This document shows, piece by piece, positions 24,557-33,354 of a stretch of 64,000 nt of DNA. Every line of letters starts with the position of its first letter. Within the stretch, counting starts at the first letter, position 1. The stretch lies in NCBI GenBank assembly GCA_964554535.1, contig CAZKPB010000014.1:1-64000 (forward strand), read 5' to 3'. The translations under genes and the position numbers were made by a program. The stretch comes from DMER64 sp964554535 (GTDB lineage Bacteria; Bacteroidota; Bacteroidia; Bacteroidales; UBA932). The notes below the pieces were generated by a model. That model saw nothing but the letters and a program-made list of their open reading frames with translations. It made no database searches and was not told where the DNA came from.

Positions 24557-25219
24557 ATGACACGAACTGAAGTAAACCAATACATTGCCTATGCCATGGA
24601 TTTTATGGCAACCCATCATTTCTATTTACCCGAGTGGGCCTTCTGGAGCCCCGCTCAATGGAATGAGAACAAGGAAAAATGTACGGAAATAGCGACTACC
24701 GGAATGGGCTGGGACATCACCGATTTTGGGTCGGAAGACTTTCTTAAAACCGGATTGACTCTGGTCACCCTGCGTAACGGGAAACTGAACACCCCGTCCA
24801 AACCCTATTGTGAAAAAATCATGTTGGTGCGCAAAAACCAGGTTACCCCGCACCACTATCACGTCCTCAAGACAGAAGATATCATCAACCGCGGCGGAGG
24901 CATACTCTGCATGAAGTTGTGGAACAGCAACGCTCAGGGTGAATTGGTGGAAGGAGACCTTACCGTCAGTGTGGACGGCATCTCGACCGTAATCAAGAGC
25001 GGCTCCCTGTTTACCTTACGTCCGGGACAAAGTATCTGCTACACCCCGGGGCTGTACCATACGTTCTGGGCAGAAGAAGACGACTGTCTGGTGGGAGAAG
25101 TTTCTTCCGTCAACGACGACAAGACCGACAATTATTTCCTGCTCAAACAGGGTCGGTTCTCACGTATTGTAGAAGATGAGGCCATTGCGCACTATCTTTG
25201 CAACGAATATCCTTTCTAA
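24557..25219 (+). CDS. D-lyxose/D-mannose isomerase-type cupin
   Basis: 220 aa, matching the D-lyxose ketol-isomerase family (E. coli/B. subtilis YdaE type), metal-dependent cupins that isomerise D-lyxose to D-xylulose and also act on D-mannose/D-fructose. Metal ligands expected from the family are all visible: His100 and His102 (HHYH), Glu107 (KTEDIINRGGG) and His168 (GLYHTFW). No signal peptide, so cytosolic. It lies 17 nt after sialidase and 11 nt before the phosphoesterase, within the operon. Its presence with a lyase, and the absence of a ManNAc epimerase, suggest that it processes mannose released from KDN. That is inference; other aldoses remain possible. Confidence 0.82.
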   Translation: MTRTEVNQYIAYAMDFMATHHFYLPEWAFWSPAQWNENKEKCTEIATTGMGWDITDFGSEDFLKTGLTLVTLRNGKLNTPSKPYCEKIMLVRKNQVTPHHYHVLKTEDIINRGGGILCMKLWNSNAQGELVEGDLTVSVDGISTVIKSGSLFTLRPGQSICYTPGLYHTFWAEEDDCLVGEVSSVNDDKTDNYFLLKQGRFSRIVEDEAIAHYLCNEYPF

Positions 25220-25230
25220 TAAATTTAATT

Positions 25231-26310
25231 ATGAAACGTCTGATACTATTCTCATTGCTTCTGCTTATTTTTCAAAGCGCCACGGGACAGAAAAAAGCCG
25301 ACACGCTTTTTTTAAAAGATTCGTCTTCGTTCTCGTTTGCCCTTATGCCGGATCCCCAGAATTACGTCAAGTACGACTACAATCAACCCGTTCTGGAATT
25401 ACTGACCGCCTGGATTACCGATAATGTGGAAAACCTTCACATCAAGGCTCTTCTCTGCACGGGAGACATGGTAGACCAGAACGAATGTCTGGTGCCGCCG
25501 TACCCGCGTTTCGGCAACATTACCAGCAGACAGCAATGGGAATATGTATCACACGCGTTTGAACGTCTGGACAACGTGATTCCCTATATCATATCTACCG
25601 GGAATCACGACTACGGATATACCCGTTCCGAGACCCCCATCACCAGGTTCCCGGAATATTTTACGGTTGAGAGAAACAACAAATACCGCGGTTGTCTGGT
25701 AAGTGTGTGCAACAACCGGCTTGGCTACCCCACCCTTGAAAACGCCGCCTATGCCTTTGAAGACAAGAACTGGGGAAAGCTATTGGTCATAGCCCTGGAA
25801 TACGGAGCACGGGATGAGGTGTTGCAATGGGCCAAAGACTTGTGTGACAATGACCTGCATAAAGACCATACCGTCATTGCGTTGCTTCATTCCTATCTGA
25901 CGGCCGGCGACAACGCCGCGCGCCTTCAAAAAGACAACTACAAAATGACGCCCCTCAATGGAGGAGAAGCCCATTGGGAAAAATTGTTTTCACAGACAGC
26001 AAATATCCGTCTGGTCATCTGCGGCCACTATGCGGTCACGGACGATGTGTTTGAACATAACGTCGGATTCCGGATTGACAAGAATAAAGCCGGGAAAGAG
26101 GTGTTCCAGATGATGTTCAACACCCAAGACCTGGGTGGTGGGGCCAGCGGCAACGGGGGAGATGGCTGGTTGCGTATCCTGGAATTCATGCCTGACGGCC
26201 AAACGGTCAATGTAATCACCTATTCGCCTCTGTTCGGTTACTCGCCAAGAACTAGAGACCTTGCCCTGGACACGGCTCCCTACAACAGTTTTACTTTTAA
26301 AATTAAATAA
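25231..26310 (+). CDS. Secreted calcineurin-like metallophosphoesterase
   Basis: 359 aa with a Sec signal peptide (MKRLILFSLLLLIFQSATGQ). Dinuclear-metal motifs are in order: MPDPQNY near residue 42, GDMVDQNE near 82, GNHDYGY near 127, the ALLHSYL histidine near 220 and CGHYAV near 270. It is a periplasmic or surface phosphoesterase; relatives in glycan operons have unproven substrates. The ATG at 25231 is used because the signal peptide starts there. Within the operon it lies 11 nt after the isomerase and 6 nt before the DUF4432 gene. How it serves sialoglycan use is not evident; phosphate removal from decorated glycans is possible. Confidence 0.87.
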   Translation: MKRLILFSLLLLIFQSATGQKKADTLFLKDSSSFSFALMPDPQNYVKYDYNQPVLELLTAWITDNVENLHIKALLCTGDMVDQNECLVPPYPRFGNITSRQQWEYVSHAFERLDNVIPYIISTGNHDYGYTRSETPITRFPEYFTVERNNKYRGCLVSVCNNRLGYPTLENAAYAFEDKNWGKLLVIALEYGARDEVLQWAKDLCDNDLHKDHTVIALLHSYLTAGDNAARLQKDNYKMTPLNGGEAHWEKLFSQTANIRLVICGHYAVTDDVFEHNVGFRIDKNKAGKEVFQMMFNTQDLGGGASGNGGDGWLRILEFMPDGQTVNVITYSPLFGYSPRTRDLALDTAPYNSFTFKIK

Positions 26311-26316
26311 CACACC

Positions 26317-27369
26317 ATGCCGGTTGATTTTGATTATCTTGGACATCCCAACCAGACCTACGGGGCGGTTGAATACGTATATACCCAAGGAAAGGCTAAA
26401 GGCGTAAAGGTACTCCACGTCAAGAACGGGAGCGGACTGGAACTTGAGATACTGGAAGACAGATGTATGGATGTCTCCCGGCTGTCTTTCAAAGGAATGA
26501 ATCTGTCCTATCTGTCCAAATGCGGCATTGTGGGTCCCGAATATTACAATCCCGACGGCTTTGAATTTCTACAAAGTTTTAACGTGGGATTTCTGACCAC
26601 CTGCGGGTTACGTCACATTGGAGCCCCCTGCAGCATCGGCAACGAATCATTTGGTCTGCACGGCCGGATTGCCAACACACCGGCCGAACAAGTCTGCGCC
26701 TTTGTGGAGCACGAGAACGAAAAAGACAAGGCCGTCATTCGGGTCAGCGGACTGGTCCGCGAAGCGCGCATATTCAGAGAAAACCTGGCCTTGTACCGTT
26801 CTTTTGAGATACCGGTGGGCCGGAATCACTTTATCATTCACAACCGGATTCACAATTACGGTTTCACTCCCCAGAGCATCATGCTTATGTTGCATATGAA
26901 TTTTGGCTACCCCCTGCTTGATGAACACGCGCAATTGTACCTTCCCACCGTCGGTACCGAGCCGAGAGACGCCCGGGCCAAAGAAGGGCTGGACCATTTC
27001 ACGCGCATTGAAGCTCCGGCTACCACATTTGACGAACAAGTCTACTTCCATACGTTACATACCCATGAAGATTCACAGACCGCGGTGGCTTTGATCAATC
27101 CCACCTTAGGTTTTGGGGTGGCGCTACGTTACCGCACCAGTCAGTTCCCCTTCACTACGCAGTGGAATCAGTTTGCCAAAGGGGATTATGTATTGGGCAT
27201 TGAACCTGCAGCCTGCAAAATGGTGGGACGCAAAGAGGCTCTTGAACGGCAACTGGCCCCGGTAATTTCCCCGCAGGATTACAAAGATTTTGACGTACAA
27301 GTAGAACTTATTGACGGACCCCAGGCCATTGACGCTTGCATTCAGGAGATACAAAAATTGCAGCAATGA
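26317..27369 (+). CDS. DUF4432 aldose-1-epimerase-like protein
   Basis: 350 aa, galactose-mutarotase-like beta-sandwich of the DUF4432 family. Visible hallmarks are the N-terminal VLHVKNGSGLELEILEDRCMDVSRLSFKG pattern (read in parts), GLRHIGAPC and the GLHGRIANTPAE segment, HNYGFTPQSIMLMLHMNFGYPLL, and the C-terminal GIEPAACKMVGR. Family members are thought to interconvert sugar anomers; the precise reaction is mostly unproven. It has no signal peptide, hence cytosolic, and would fit as a mutarotase for the aldose released by the lyase and fed to the isomerase. Its last codon overlaps the next gene by 4 nt (ATGA). Confidence 0.85.
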   Translation: MPVDFDYLGHPNQTYGAVEYVYTQGKAKGVKVLHVKNGSGLELEILEDRCMDVSRLSFKGMNLSYLSKCGIVGPEYYNPDGFEFLQSFNVGFLTTCGLRHIGAPCSIGNESFGLHGRIANTPAEQVCAFVEHENEKDKAVIRVSGLVREARIFRENLALYRSFEIPVGRNHFIIHNRIHNYGFTPQSIMLMLHMNFGYPLLDEHAQLYLPTVGTEPRDARAKEGLDHFTRIEAPATTFDEQVYFHTLHTHEDSQTAVALINPTLGFGVALRYRTSQFPFTTQWNQFAKGDYVLGIEPAACKMVGRKEALERQLAPVISPQDYKDFDVQVELIDGPQAIDACIQEIQKLQQ

Positions 27370-28004
27370 AGTATCTGATCCTTTCAATATGGTGTGTAAT
27401 CACCCTGGCGCCCCCCCTATGCGCACAACCTGCAGACAGGGCAGCCTTCCTGAAAGCCAAACGATGGGTCGCCTCAAGAGTATGGGCACCGAACAGCCTG
27501 AAACTGGACATTCATCCTTCCGTGGATTACGTGGAATTTCAAAAACAATATCTTGCCAACAAGGCTGTCTGGGACCGAGCTTTTCTGGCCGTCAGCAAGG
27601 CGGACAAAGATTTAAAAGCCTTTACGGAGAACGGGAAGCAGGATCTGATAGCGGACCAATGTACTATTACCGTTTCTGAATACACGCCAAAAGACCCTGC
27701 TACCGTCCGTCTGGAAGGTCATCAGGACTATATTGACCTTCAGATAAGCGCCGGCACCGTAATCTGGGGCGTATGTAAAAAAGACAACGCTACGGAAGCC
27801 ATAGCGTACAACCCGGAGAAGGACGTAGCCTTCTATACCTCGGAAAAGACCCGTACCTTTAAACAGAACGCCTCCAAACCATATATTTTTCTATTTTTCC
27901 CCAACGACCTTCATATACCCTCCTATGCGGCCGACCGTGTGACATATGAGCAACCGCTCAAGAAAGTGGTAGTCAAGATCAGAGTAGCCCCTACCGGCGA
28001 GTAA
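27366..28004 (+). CDS. Secreted YhcH/NanQ-like (DUF386) protein
   Basis: 212 aa. Residues 1-22 form a Sec signal peptide (MKYLILSIWCVITLAPPLCAQ); the rest matches the YhcH/YjgK/YiaL cupin-like family, including LEGHQDYIDLQIS and the late FLFFPNDLHIPSY with His ligands. E. coli NanQ of this family accelerates anomerisation of sialic acid, but is cytoplasmic; a signal peptide places this one in the periplasm, where it could act on released acid before symport. The ATG at 27366 overlaps the upstream stop (ATGA), indicating translational coupling. It is the last gene of the operon; no clear terminator follows. Confidence 0.87.
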   Translation: MKYLILSIWCVITLAPPLCAQPADRAAFLKAKRWVASRVWAPNSLKLDIHPSVDYVEFQKQYLANKAVWDRAFLAVSKADKDLKAFTENGKQDLIADQCTITVSEYTPKDPATVRLEGHQDYIDLQISAGTVIWGVCKKDNATEAIAYNPEKDVAFYTSEKTRTFKQNASKPYIFLFFPNDLHIPSYAADRVTYEQPLKKVVVKIRVAPTGE

Positions 28005-28062
28005 ACGGAATACCAATTGCATATCGCTGAATTTGCCTATCTTTATACAAACAAATTCAGTT

Positions 28063-29505
28063 ATGAAACGTCAACTTCTATCTCTTGTCATTGTAACTCT
28101 TAATCTATTTGCGCTTTCGGCCCAGACGGGCCAAGTCCATATTTTATCTGTCAACGACATGCACGCTGCCGTAGAACGTTTTCCCCAACTGGCGGCCATT
28201 GCCGACAGCCTGCGAACCCTCTACCCCGATTTGCTGGTCTTGTCTGCCGGAGACAACCGCACAGGCAATCCCATAAACGACTTCCATCCCGTGTCTTCCA
28301 AACCGATGGTGGACCTGATGAACGCCACGGGATTCAATTATTCGGCATTGGGCAATCACGAATTTGATGCGGGTGTGGACGGACTGCGCACCGTGATCAA
28401 CAACTCTTATTGCAAATACCTTTGCGCCAATATCGCTGCCCCCGACTCGCTGCGGTTGCACATAGAGCCTTTTGCCTTTGTCGCACGCAACGGCCTGCGC
28501 ATTGGCATATTGGGCCTGGTACAGACAGGCATTACCGGTACCCCCGATGCCCACCCCAAATACTTTGACAAGTTGACCTTCCGTCCGGTAAATGAAACGG
28601 CCCGAGACTACGCCTGGATGCGCCGGGAATGTGACGTATTTATCTTATTGACCCACAATGGTTTTGAAAGCGACTTGGAATTAGCCGGAATCCTGCCCCA
28701 ATGCGACCTGCTCATTGGCGGCCACTCGCACACCCTGCTTGAACCCTCCCAAACGCAAAACGGGGTACTGATTACTCAGGACGGCCGGGACCTCAAATAT
28801 GCCAGCTTCACCACTCTTACCGTACAGGACGGCAAAGTGACCGACCGTCAAAGCCAAATCATTGACGTCAAAAATCACCCGCGCCGCAACCCGCAGGTAC
28901 AGGCTATGGTGGATTCCTTCAGCCAAAACCCGACCTTGCAACGCGTCCTCACCCGGGCCACCGCCGACTTCACCCAAAAAGAACAGTTGGGTTGCCTTAT
29001 GGCCGACGCCATGCGGGCCGAGGCGGGAGCCGACATTGCCGTCCAGAACAGCGGCGGAGTGCGGTACGAGACCAAGGAAAAAGGCCCCTTCACGGTAAAC
29101 GATGTCTACCGGCTGGACCCCTTTGGTAATGAAATGGTGGAGTTCAACCTCACCGGAGAAGAAATAGAGCGTATGCTGGCCGCCATTTGTGACGGGGACG
29201 ACTACGGGCCGGCCTTTGTATCTGGCATCCGTTATTCGATAGACCTTGGAAAAGACAACCACACGGTCAAACGCGTCAAAATTACCAATGATGACGGCAG
29301 CAAATTTGACCGCAAACGCACGTACCGCGTGGTAATGAGTTCTTACGTGGCCACGGTGAGCGATTATGAAAAAGAAGACGAAGGACGCAATCTGTATATG
29401 GTGGTCTCCGATGCTATTATCAATTACTTGGACAAACAACCCTCATTGGATTATACAGGCGTCAGCCGTATGAGCTGCACCATGGAGGCGCCTTTGGCCC
29501 GCTAA
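28063..29505 (+). CDS. 5'-nucleotidase/UshA-family bifunctional phosphohydrolase
   Basis: 480 aa with a signal peptide (MKRQLLSLVIVTLNLFALSAQ). The N-terminal metallophosphoesterase domain has VNDMHAAVERFPQL, SAGDNRTGNP, LGNHEFDAG, LLTHNG and GGHSHTL. The C-terminal 5'-nucleotidase domain (about 310-470) has GCLMADAMRAEAGADIAVQNSGGVR (read in parts) and the NDVYRLDPFGNEMV block. It dephosphorylates nucleotides or sugar-phosphate derivatives in the periplasm. The ATG at 28063 starts the signal peptide. It begins 58 nt after the sialic-acid operon and leads a three-gene run with the 63-aa protein and the oxidoreductase. Confidence 0.92.
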   Translation: MKRQLLSLVIVTLNLFALSAQTGQVHILSVNDMHAAVERFPQLAAIADSLRTLYPDLLVLSAGDNRTGNPINDFHPVSSKPMVDLMNATGFNYSALGNHEFDAGVDGLRTVINNSYCKYLCANIAAPDSLRLHIEPFAFVARNGLRIGILGLVQTGITGTPDAHPKYFDKLTFRPVNETARDYAWMRRECDVFILLTHNGFESDLELAGILPQCDLLIGGHSHTLLEPSQTQNGVLITQDGRDLKYASFTTLTVQDGKVTDRQSQIIDVKNHPRRNPQVQAMVDSFSQNPTLQRVLTRATADFTQKEQLGCLMADAMRAEAGADIAVQNSGGVRYETKEKGPFTVNDVYRLDPFGNEMVEFNLTGEEIERMLAAICDGDDYGPAFVSGIRYSIDLGKDNHTVKRVKITNDDGSKFDRKRTYRVVMSSYVATVSDYEKEDEGRNLYMVVSDAIINYLDKQPSLDYTGVSRMSCTMEAPLAR

Positions 29506-29522
29506 CACACTGACAAGCATCT

Positions 29523-29714
29523 ATGACCGTTTACGTCAACGACAAACCCGTAATGGTGTTCCGCGGTGCCCGCGCCCGCAACGCACTTATCAAGTATTAC
29601 AAACAGCTTGGTCAACGCATTGCCGTTGAAAACCTGCTTATTACCGACCGGTGGGGCAATACCCTCTCTGACGACAGTCCGCTGATGGAAAACGAAAAAA
29701 TATACGCTAAATGA
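29523..29714 (+). CDS. Small conserved-looking protein, 63 aa
   Basis: Unrecognised. It begins MTVYVNDKPVMVFRGARARN, continues with a lysine/tyrosine-rich helix-like segment and ends with DRWGNTLSDDSPLMENEKIYAK. The composition is well balanced and soluble, without signal peptide or TM. The start (a beta strand, turn, strand, then helix) could be a beta-grasp or ferredoxin-like mini-domain, but no cysteines for a cluster and no C-terminal GG are present. It lies 17 nt after the nucleotidase and 13 nt before the oxidoreductase, so it is probably a translated operon member. Confidence 0.6.
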   Translation: MTVYVNDKPVMVFRGARARNALIKYYKQLGQRIAVENLLITDRWGNTLSDDSPLMENEKIYAK

Positions 29715-29727
29715 ACCGTATTTTGTT

Positions 29728-31182
29728 ATGAATCAGCGCGCAATCATCATTGGCAGCGGTCTGGGAGGATTGGCGTGCGGGCTTATTCTGGCTAAAAACG
29801 GATATGAAGTCACCGTACTGGAAAAAGAAGCCGTGGCGGGAGGGTGTCTGCAAACTTTTCATAGGGCGGGCGTGTCTTTTGACACCGGCTTCCATTACGT
29901 GGGGGGACTGGCCAAAGGCCAACCGCTTTACCGTCTGTTCAACTATTTTGGATTGATGCAGCTTCCCTGGCACCGTATGGATGCCCGGGGTTTTGACAGG
30001 GTCATTCTGGACGGGGAACAGTATCTTTTTTCCGGCAGCGAATTTCCGGAAAAAGAGAACCCTTTTGCGTGCTTCAGTGAGACGCTGGCTTCACAATTTC
30101 CGCAACACCGTCCCGCCCTTGACTCTTATGCCCGCTTTCTTGACAAAGTGGGGCAAAATACGTTTAACAGCGAGGCTATGCCGCTTTTCGAGCAATCGGC
30201 CTACCGGTATCTGGATTCGCTGAGCCAAGGCAACACCCGGCTGCTCAACGTGCTGAGCGGCACCTCGGCCAAAATGGAGCTCTGTGCCGAAACCCTGCCG
30301 CTGTATACGTTTGCGCAGATTAACAGTTCGTATATTCAGAGCGCCTGGCGCCTGCGGGGGGACAGTTCGCTGATTACCGGGTCCCTGGTGCAACAAATAC
30401 GGACCCTGGGAGGCCGGGTGTTAACGGGCTGCCCCGTCACGGGGCTGGTGGAAAAGAACCGCAATGTCACTGCCGTGACCATCAAGGGGGGAGAGACATT
30501 TCCGGCAGACGTGGTGGTCTCGGCCGTTCACCCGGCGGCCACCATGCAGTTGCTGGCACCGGACAGCGCCGTGCGCCGCAGTTTCCGCCGTCGCATTGTG
30601 TCCCTGCCCAACACCGCCGGGATATTTACCGTACACCTGGCCCTCAAGCCGGAAACCGTGCCTTACCTTAACCACAACCTGTTTGTGCACAGCACTCGGG
30701 GAAGAAGCGTCTGGGAACAGCCGGGATTGATGATCAGTTGCAAGGTGCCGGAAGACGGCGGCTCGTGGGCAAAAAGCATGGATATTCTCTGCACCTTGCC
30801 CTGGAAAGAGATGGCGCCCTGGGCCTACTGCCATACGGGACGCCGCGGGGCGTCTTATCTGGAATTCAAAGAGCGCAAGGCACAAGAATGTATTGACAGG
30901 GCGGTCGGAGCCGTTCCCTCTCTGCGTGGGGGCATTGAGCGTTACTACACCACCACTCCGCTCAGCTACAGGGACTATACCGGCACTCCGGAAGGGAGCG
31001 CCTACGGCATCAGAAAAGATTACAACCACACGTTGTCCACCGTGCTGGCGCCACGCACGCCGTTGGGAAATCTGTACCTTACCGGCCAGAGTCTGAACCT
31101 GCACGGCGTGTTGGGGGTATCTATAACCGCCCTGCTCACCTGCTCGGAAATTCTGCCCTCAACCGTTGAATTGCCTTATTGA
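29728..31182 (+). CDS. FAD-dependent oxidoreductase (CrtISO/retinol-saturase type)
   Basis: 484 aa. The FAD-binding dinucleotide motif is at the N-terminus (IIIGSGLGGLACGLILAKNGYEVTVLEKE, read in parts) followed by GGCLQTFHRAGVSFDTGFHYVGG, characteristic of phytoene desaturase, carotenoid isomerase and all-trans-retinol 13,14-reductase relatives. The C-terminal FAD site is NLYLTGQSLNLHGVLGV. Substrate is probably a polyene or other hydrophobic lipid; no carotenoid genes are nearby. The 3' end overlaps the convergent DUF4954 gene by 47 nt. Placed third in the nucleotidase operon. Confidence 0.85.
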   Translation: MNQRAIIIGSGLGGLACGLILAKNGYEVTVLEKEAVAGGCLQTFHRAGVSFDTGFHYVGGLAKGQPLYRLFNYFGLMQLPWHRMDARGFDRVILDGEQYLFSGSEFPEKENPFACFSETLASQFPQHRPALDSYARFLDKVGQNTFNSEAMPLFEQSAYRYLDSLSQGNTRLLNVLSGTSAKMELCAETLPLYTFAQINSSYIQSAWRLRGDSSLITGSLVQQIRTLGGRVLTGCPVTGLVEKNRNVTAVTIKGGETFPADVVVSAVHPAATMQLLAPDSAVRRSFRRRIVSLPNTAGIFTVHLALKPETVPYLNHNLFVHSTRGRSVWEQPGLMISCKVPEDGGSWAKSMDILCTLPWKEMAPWAYCHTGRRGASYLEFKERKAQECIDRAVGAVPSLRGGIERYYTTTPLSYRDYTGTPEGSAYGIRKDYNHTLSTVLAPRTPLGNLYLTGQSLNLHGVLGVSITALLTCSEILPSTVELPY

Positions 31183-33343
31183 CTCGCCGTGAAAAGGCCT
31201 CCGTTTCTTTTCTGGTACGGCAAATGCAATCGTCGGTTTCCAGAGGACCCAGCGTGGCTTCCATCTCGGCGGCGTTGCGATAGGTATTCCGGCGGAACGG
31301 ATTGTCGTAGTCTCGTTTTCTGGTTTGGTAAACCCGGTCGTTTACATAGCTGCGTATTTCAAGGCCCTTTTCCAGCACTTCTTCCCACAGCGCACCGGAC
31401 ATTTCTTCCACCCCAAGTACAAACTTCAGGGCCAGATAGGCGTGGCGGAGCTTGTGGAGGGGATACAGGTCCCAGATAGTCTGATAGCGTCGGTGCACGT
31501 CATCCCAGGAATTCAGGGTTCCAGACTTGATATCGCATACCATCAGGTCAAAGTCGTCACGCATCATCAGTTGTCCTCCCAGATTAATCCATTCCCTCTG
31601 ACGCACGCTGTCCAGTGACCTGCCCAGTTCTTCAAAAGTCAGGTCGGGATGCGTTTCCATATAGGGCACCACGGTGTGCACGGCGTAGTATACCAGCATA
31701 TCCCCGTAAGAACGGTAGGCGTCGTATACTTTGAGAATCCGGACAGGACGGCTACTGCGCTCCATATCATATCCAAGCACTTCCAGAGCGTCCACCGTTG
31801 CACGGGGCCCGTTAAGCAGGTTGCGGCCCCTACGGCGCAGGTCCTCATGGGTACCCTCGGCGCCCCCATAGGCCAAAGCCGTCCATTGTTCCAGAAGTTT
31901 GCGCGCGGCGATGCATTCTTCCATACTGTCCGGAGCAAACATATCGTACTCAATGTGCTGCAGCTTGTTCACACGCAAGTCTCGGCGGGCATACTTGTCG
32001 TTGTTGCGGATCAGGGCATACATATTGGAGAGCCACCAGAAAGCGGGAGTCACCTGCAGTTGGTTTTGCGACACGCAATGGCTCACCAGTGAAAACGGGA
32101 ACGGGATGTCCAACTCGTAGGGGTAGTCGGCTTTTTCAAGCAGCACGTAACTGGCAAAACGGCTGGAATGTTTGACACTGGTGCACAAGCCCGGCCAGAA
32201 GCCGCGGCCCGCCTCAATTTCCCCGTCATTGGTGCGGCTGTTGTGGTTGGACCCTATGGTGGCGCCGGCGGCCATGTTGGATTGTCCCTTAATGAGGCTG
32301 GCAATAAGGAACGAATTGTTATGATGCTGCTCGTGAAACGGGAAGATGAGGTTGTTGAGCACTTCGCAGCAGGAAATGGTGGAATTGTCACCCATATAAG
32401 AATGAATCAGACGGGCTCCGTATTTAAGGGACGAGTGGCTGCCCAGCACAAACCGAACGGCAATGCACGAATAGAATATACGGCAGCCGTAGCCCACAAT
32501 GCCGTTTACAAGCACCACGTTCTCTCCTATTTGGGAGGGCTCGGCCAGGGAAGAATTGATGGTGATGTTTTTCAGTTTGCTGGCTCCTTTGATGTAGCAG
32601 TGCTCCCCTATCTTGACATCCTTGATAATCAAGGAATTTTTGATGACCGTTCCCGTGCCTACGGTGCCGTAATAGCCCCTGCGGCTGTCAAACATGGACT
32701 GGGTAAAGGCGCCCAGACGTTCCTGCAGGGCCTTGTCATCCACAAATTTGGCCCACATATAGGCATCTGCGGGTAGCATACCGTCAAAGGGCATCACCTC
32801 GCGCCCTCCGGCCTCGTTCATTAAATTGAGGCGCACCCGCACGCTCTCGTCCTCCCCCTCCTTGAGTATGCCGTTGCCGAATTTGGCGTGGTCGGTGCAA
32901 GACATTTCCTGTACGTTGAACAGGATACAACGGTCTCCCATGATATAGTGAGACAAGTAATGCACGTTGTGAATGGCGCAGTCGTCACCTATATCACACG
33001 AGTGTATGGAACTGTTGGTAATGCCGCAGGGCAGCCGCAGATCGTGGTACTGCAAGCCGTCACCGGTAATGCGTCCAATACGTACAAAGCCGTAGAAATG
33101 GTTGTTACGGACCATGTGCGGGGAAAACCGGTCGGTCACCATAATATTGTCCCAACTTACGGCCGAGTTGTCGTTCTTCACCAGAGCTTCAATCTCGTCA
33201 CTGCGCAGATGGCGCCAGTCACCGACAGGTTTTTTCACCTGACGGTTGCGAAGGGTATATTTATCTTCTCCCGCAGGAATGTATTTGGGATCCAGAAAAC
33301 TGTTGAACAGCCTGTCGGAAGGAAGCAATGTAATTTGTTCCAT
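31136..33343 (-). CDS. DUF4954 left-handed beta-helix protein
   Basis: 735 aa cytosolic protein of the Bacteroidota-enriched DUF4954 family. The N-terminal half (about residues 80-390) has hexapeptide-like repeats typical of left-handed beta-helix acyl/nucleotidyl transferases (IGDDCAIHNVHYL, GTVIKNSLIIKDVKIGEHCYIKGA, ENVVLVNGIVGYGC, each read as short runs). The C-terminal half is helical and charged. It looks like a sugar-nucleotide transferase or acyltransferase scaffold without a recognised catalytic domain; function is unknown. It begins 11 nt after the Gre/Nudix fusion gene and is surely co-transcribed with it. Confidence 0.88.
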   Translation of the reverse strand: MEQITLLPSDRLFNSFLDPKYIPAGEDKYTLRNRQVKKPVGDWRHLRSDEIEALVKNDNSAVSWDNIMVTDRFSPHMVRNNHFYGFVRIGRITGDGLQYHDLRLPCGITNSSIHSCDIGDDCAIHNVHYLSHYIMGDRCILFNVQEMSCTDHAKFGNGILKEGEDESVRVRLNLMNEAGGREVMPFDGMLPADAYMWAKFVDDKALQERLGAFTQSMFDSRRGYYGTVGTGTVIKNSLIIKDVKIGEHCYIKGASKLKNITINSSLAEPSQIGENVVLVNGIVGYGCRIFYSCIAVRFVLGSHSSLKYGARLIHSYMGDNSTISCCEVLNNLIFPFHEQHHNNSFLIASLIKGQSNMAAGATIGSNHNSRTNDGEIEAGRGFWPGLCTSVKHSSRFASYVLLEKADYPYELDIPFPFSLVSHCVSQNQLQVTPAFWWLSNMYALIRNNDKYARRDLRVNKLQHIEYDMFAPDSMEECIAARKLLEQWTALAYGGAEGTHEDLRRRGRNLLNGPRATVDALEVLGYDMERSSRPVRILKVYDAYRSYGDMLVYYAVHTVVPYMETHPDLTFEELGRSLDSVRQREWINLGGQLMMRDDFDLMVCDIKSGTLNSWDDVHRRYQTIWDLYPLHKLRHAYLALKFVLGVEEMSGALWEEVLEKGLEIRSYVNDRVYQTRKRDYDNPFRRNTYRNAAEMEATLGPLETDDCICRTRKETEAFSRRVNKAIQRLRAEFPSR

Positions 33344-33354
33344 ATATAGGATAA

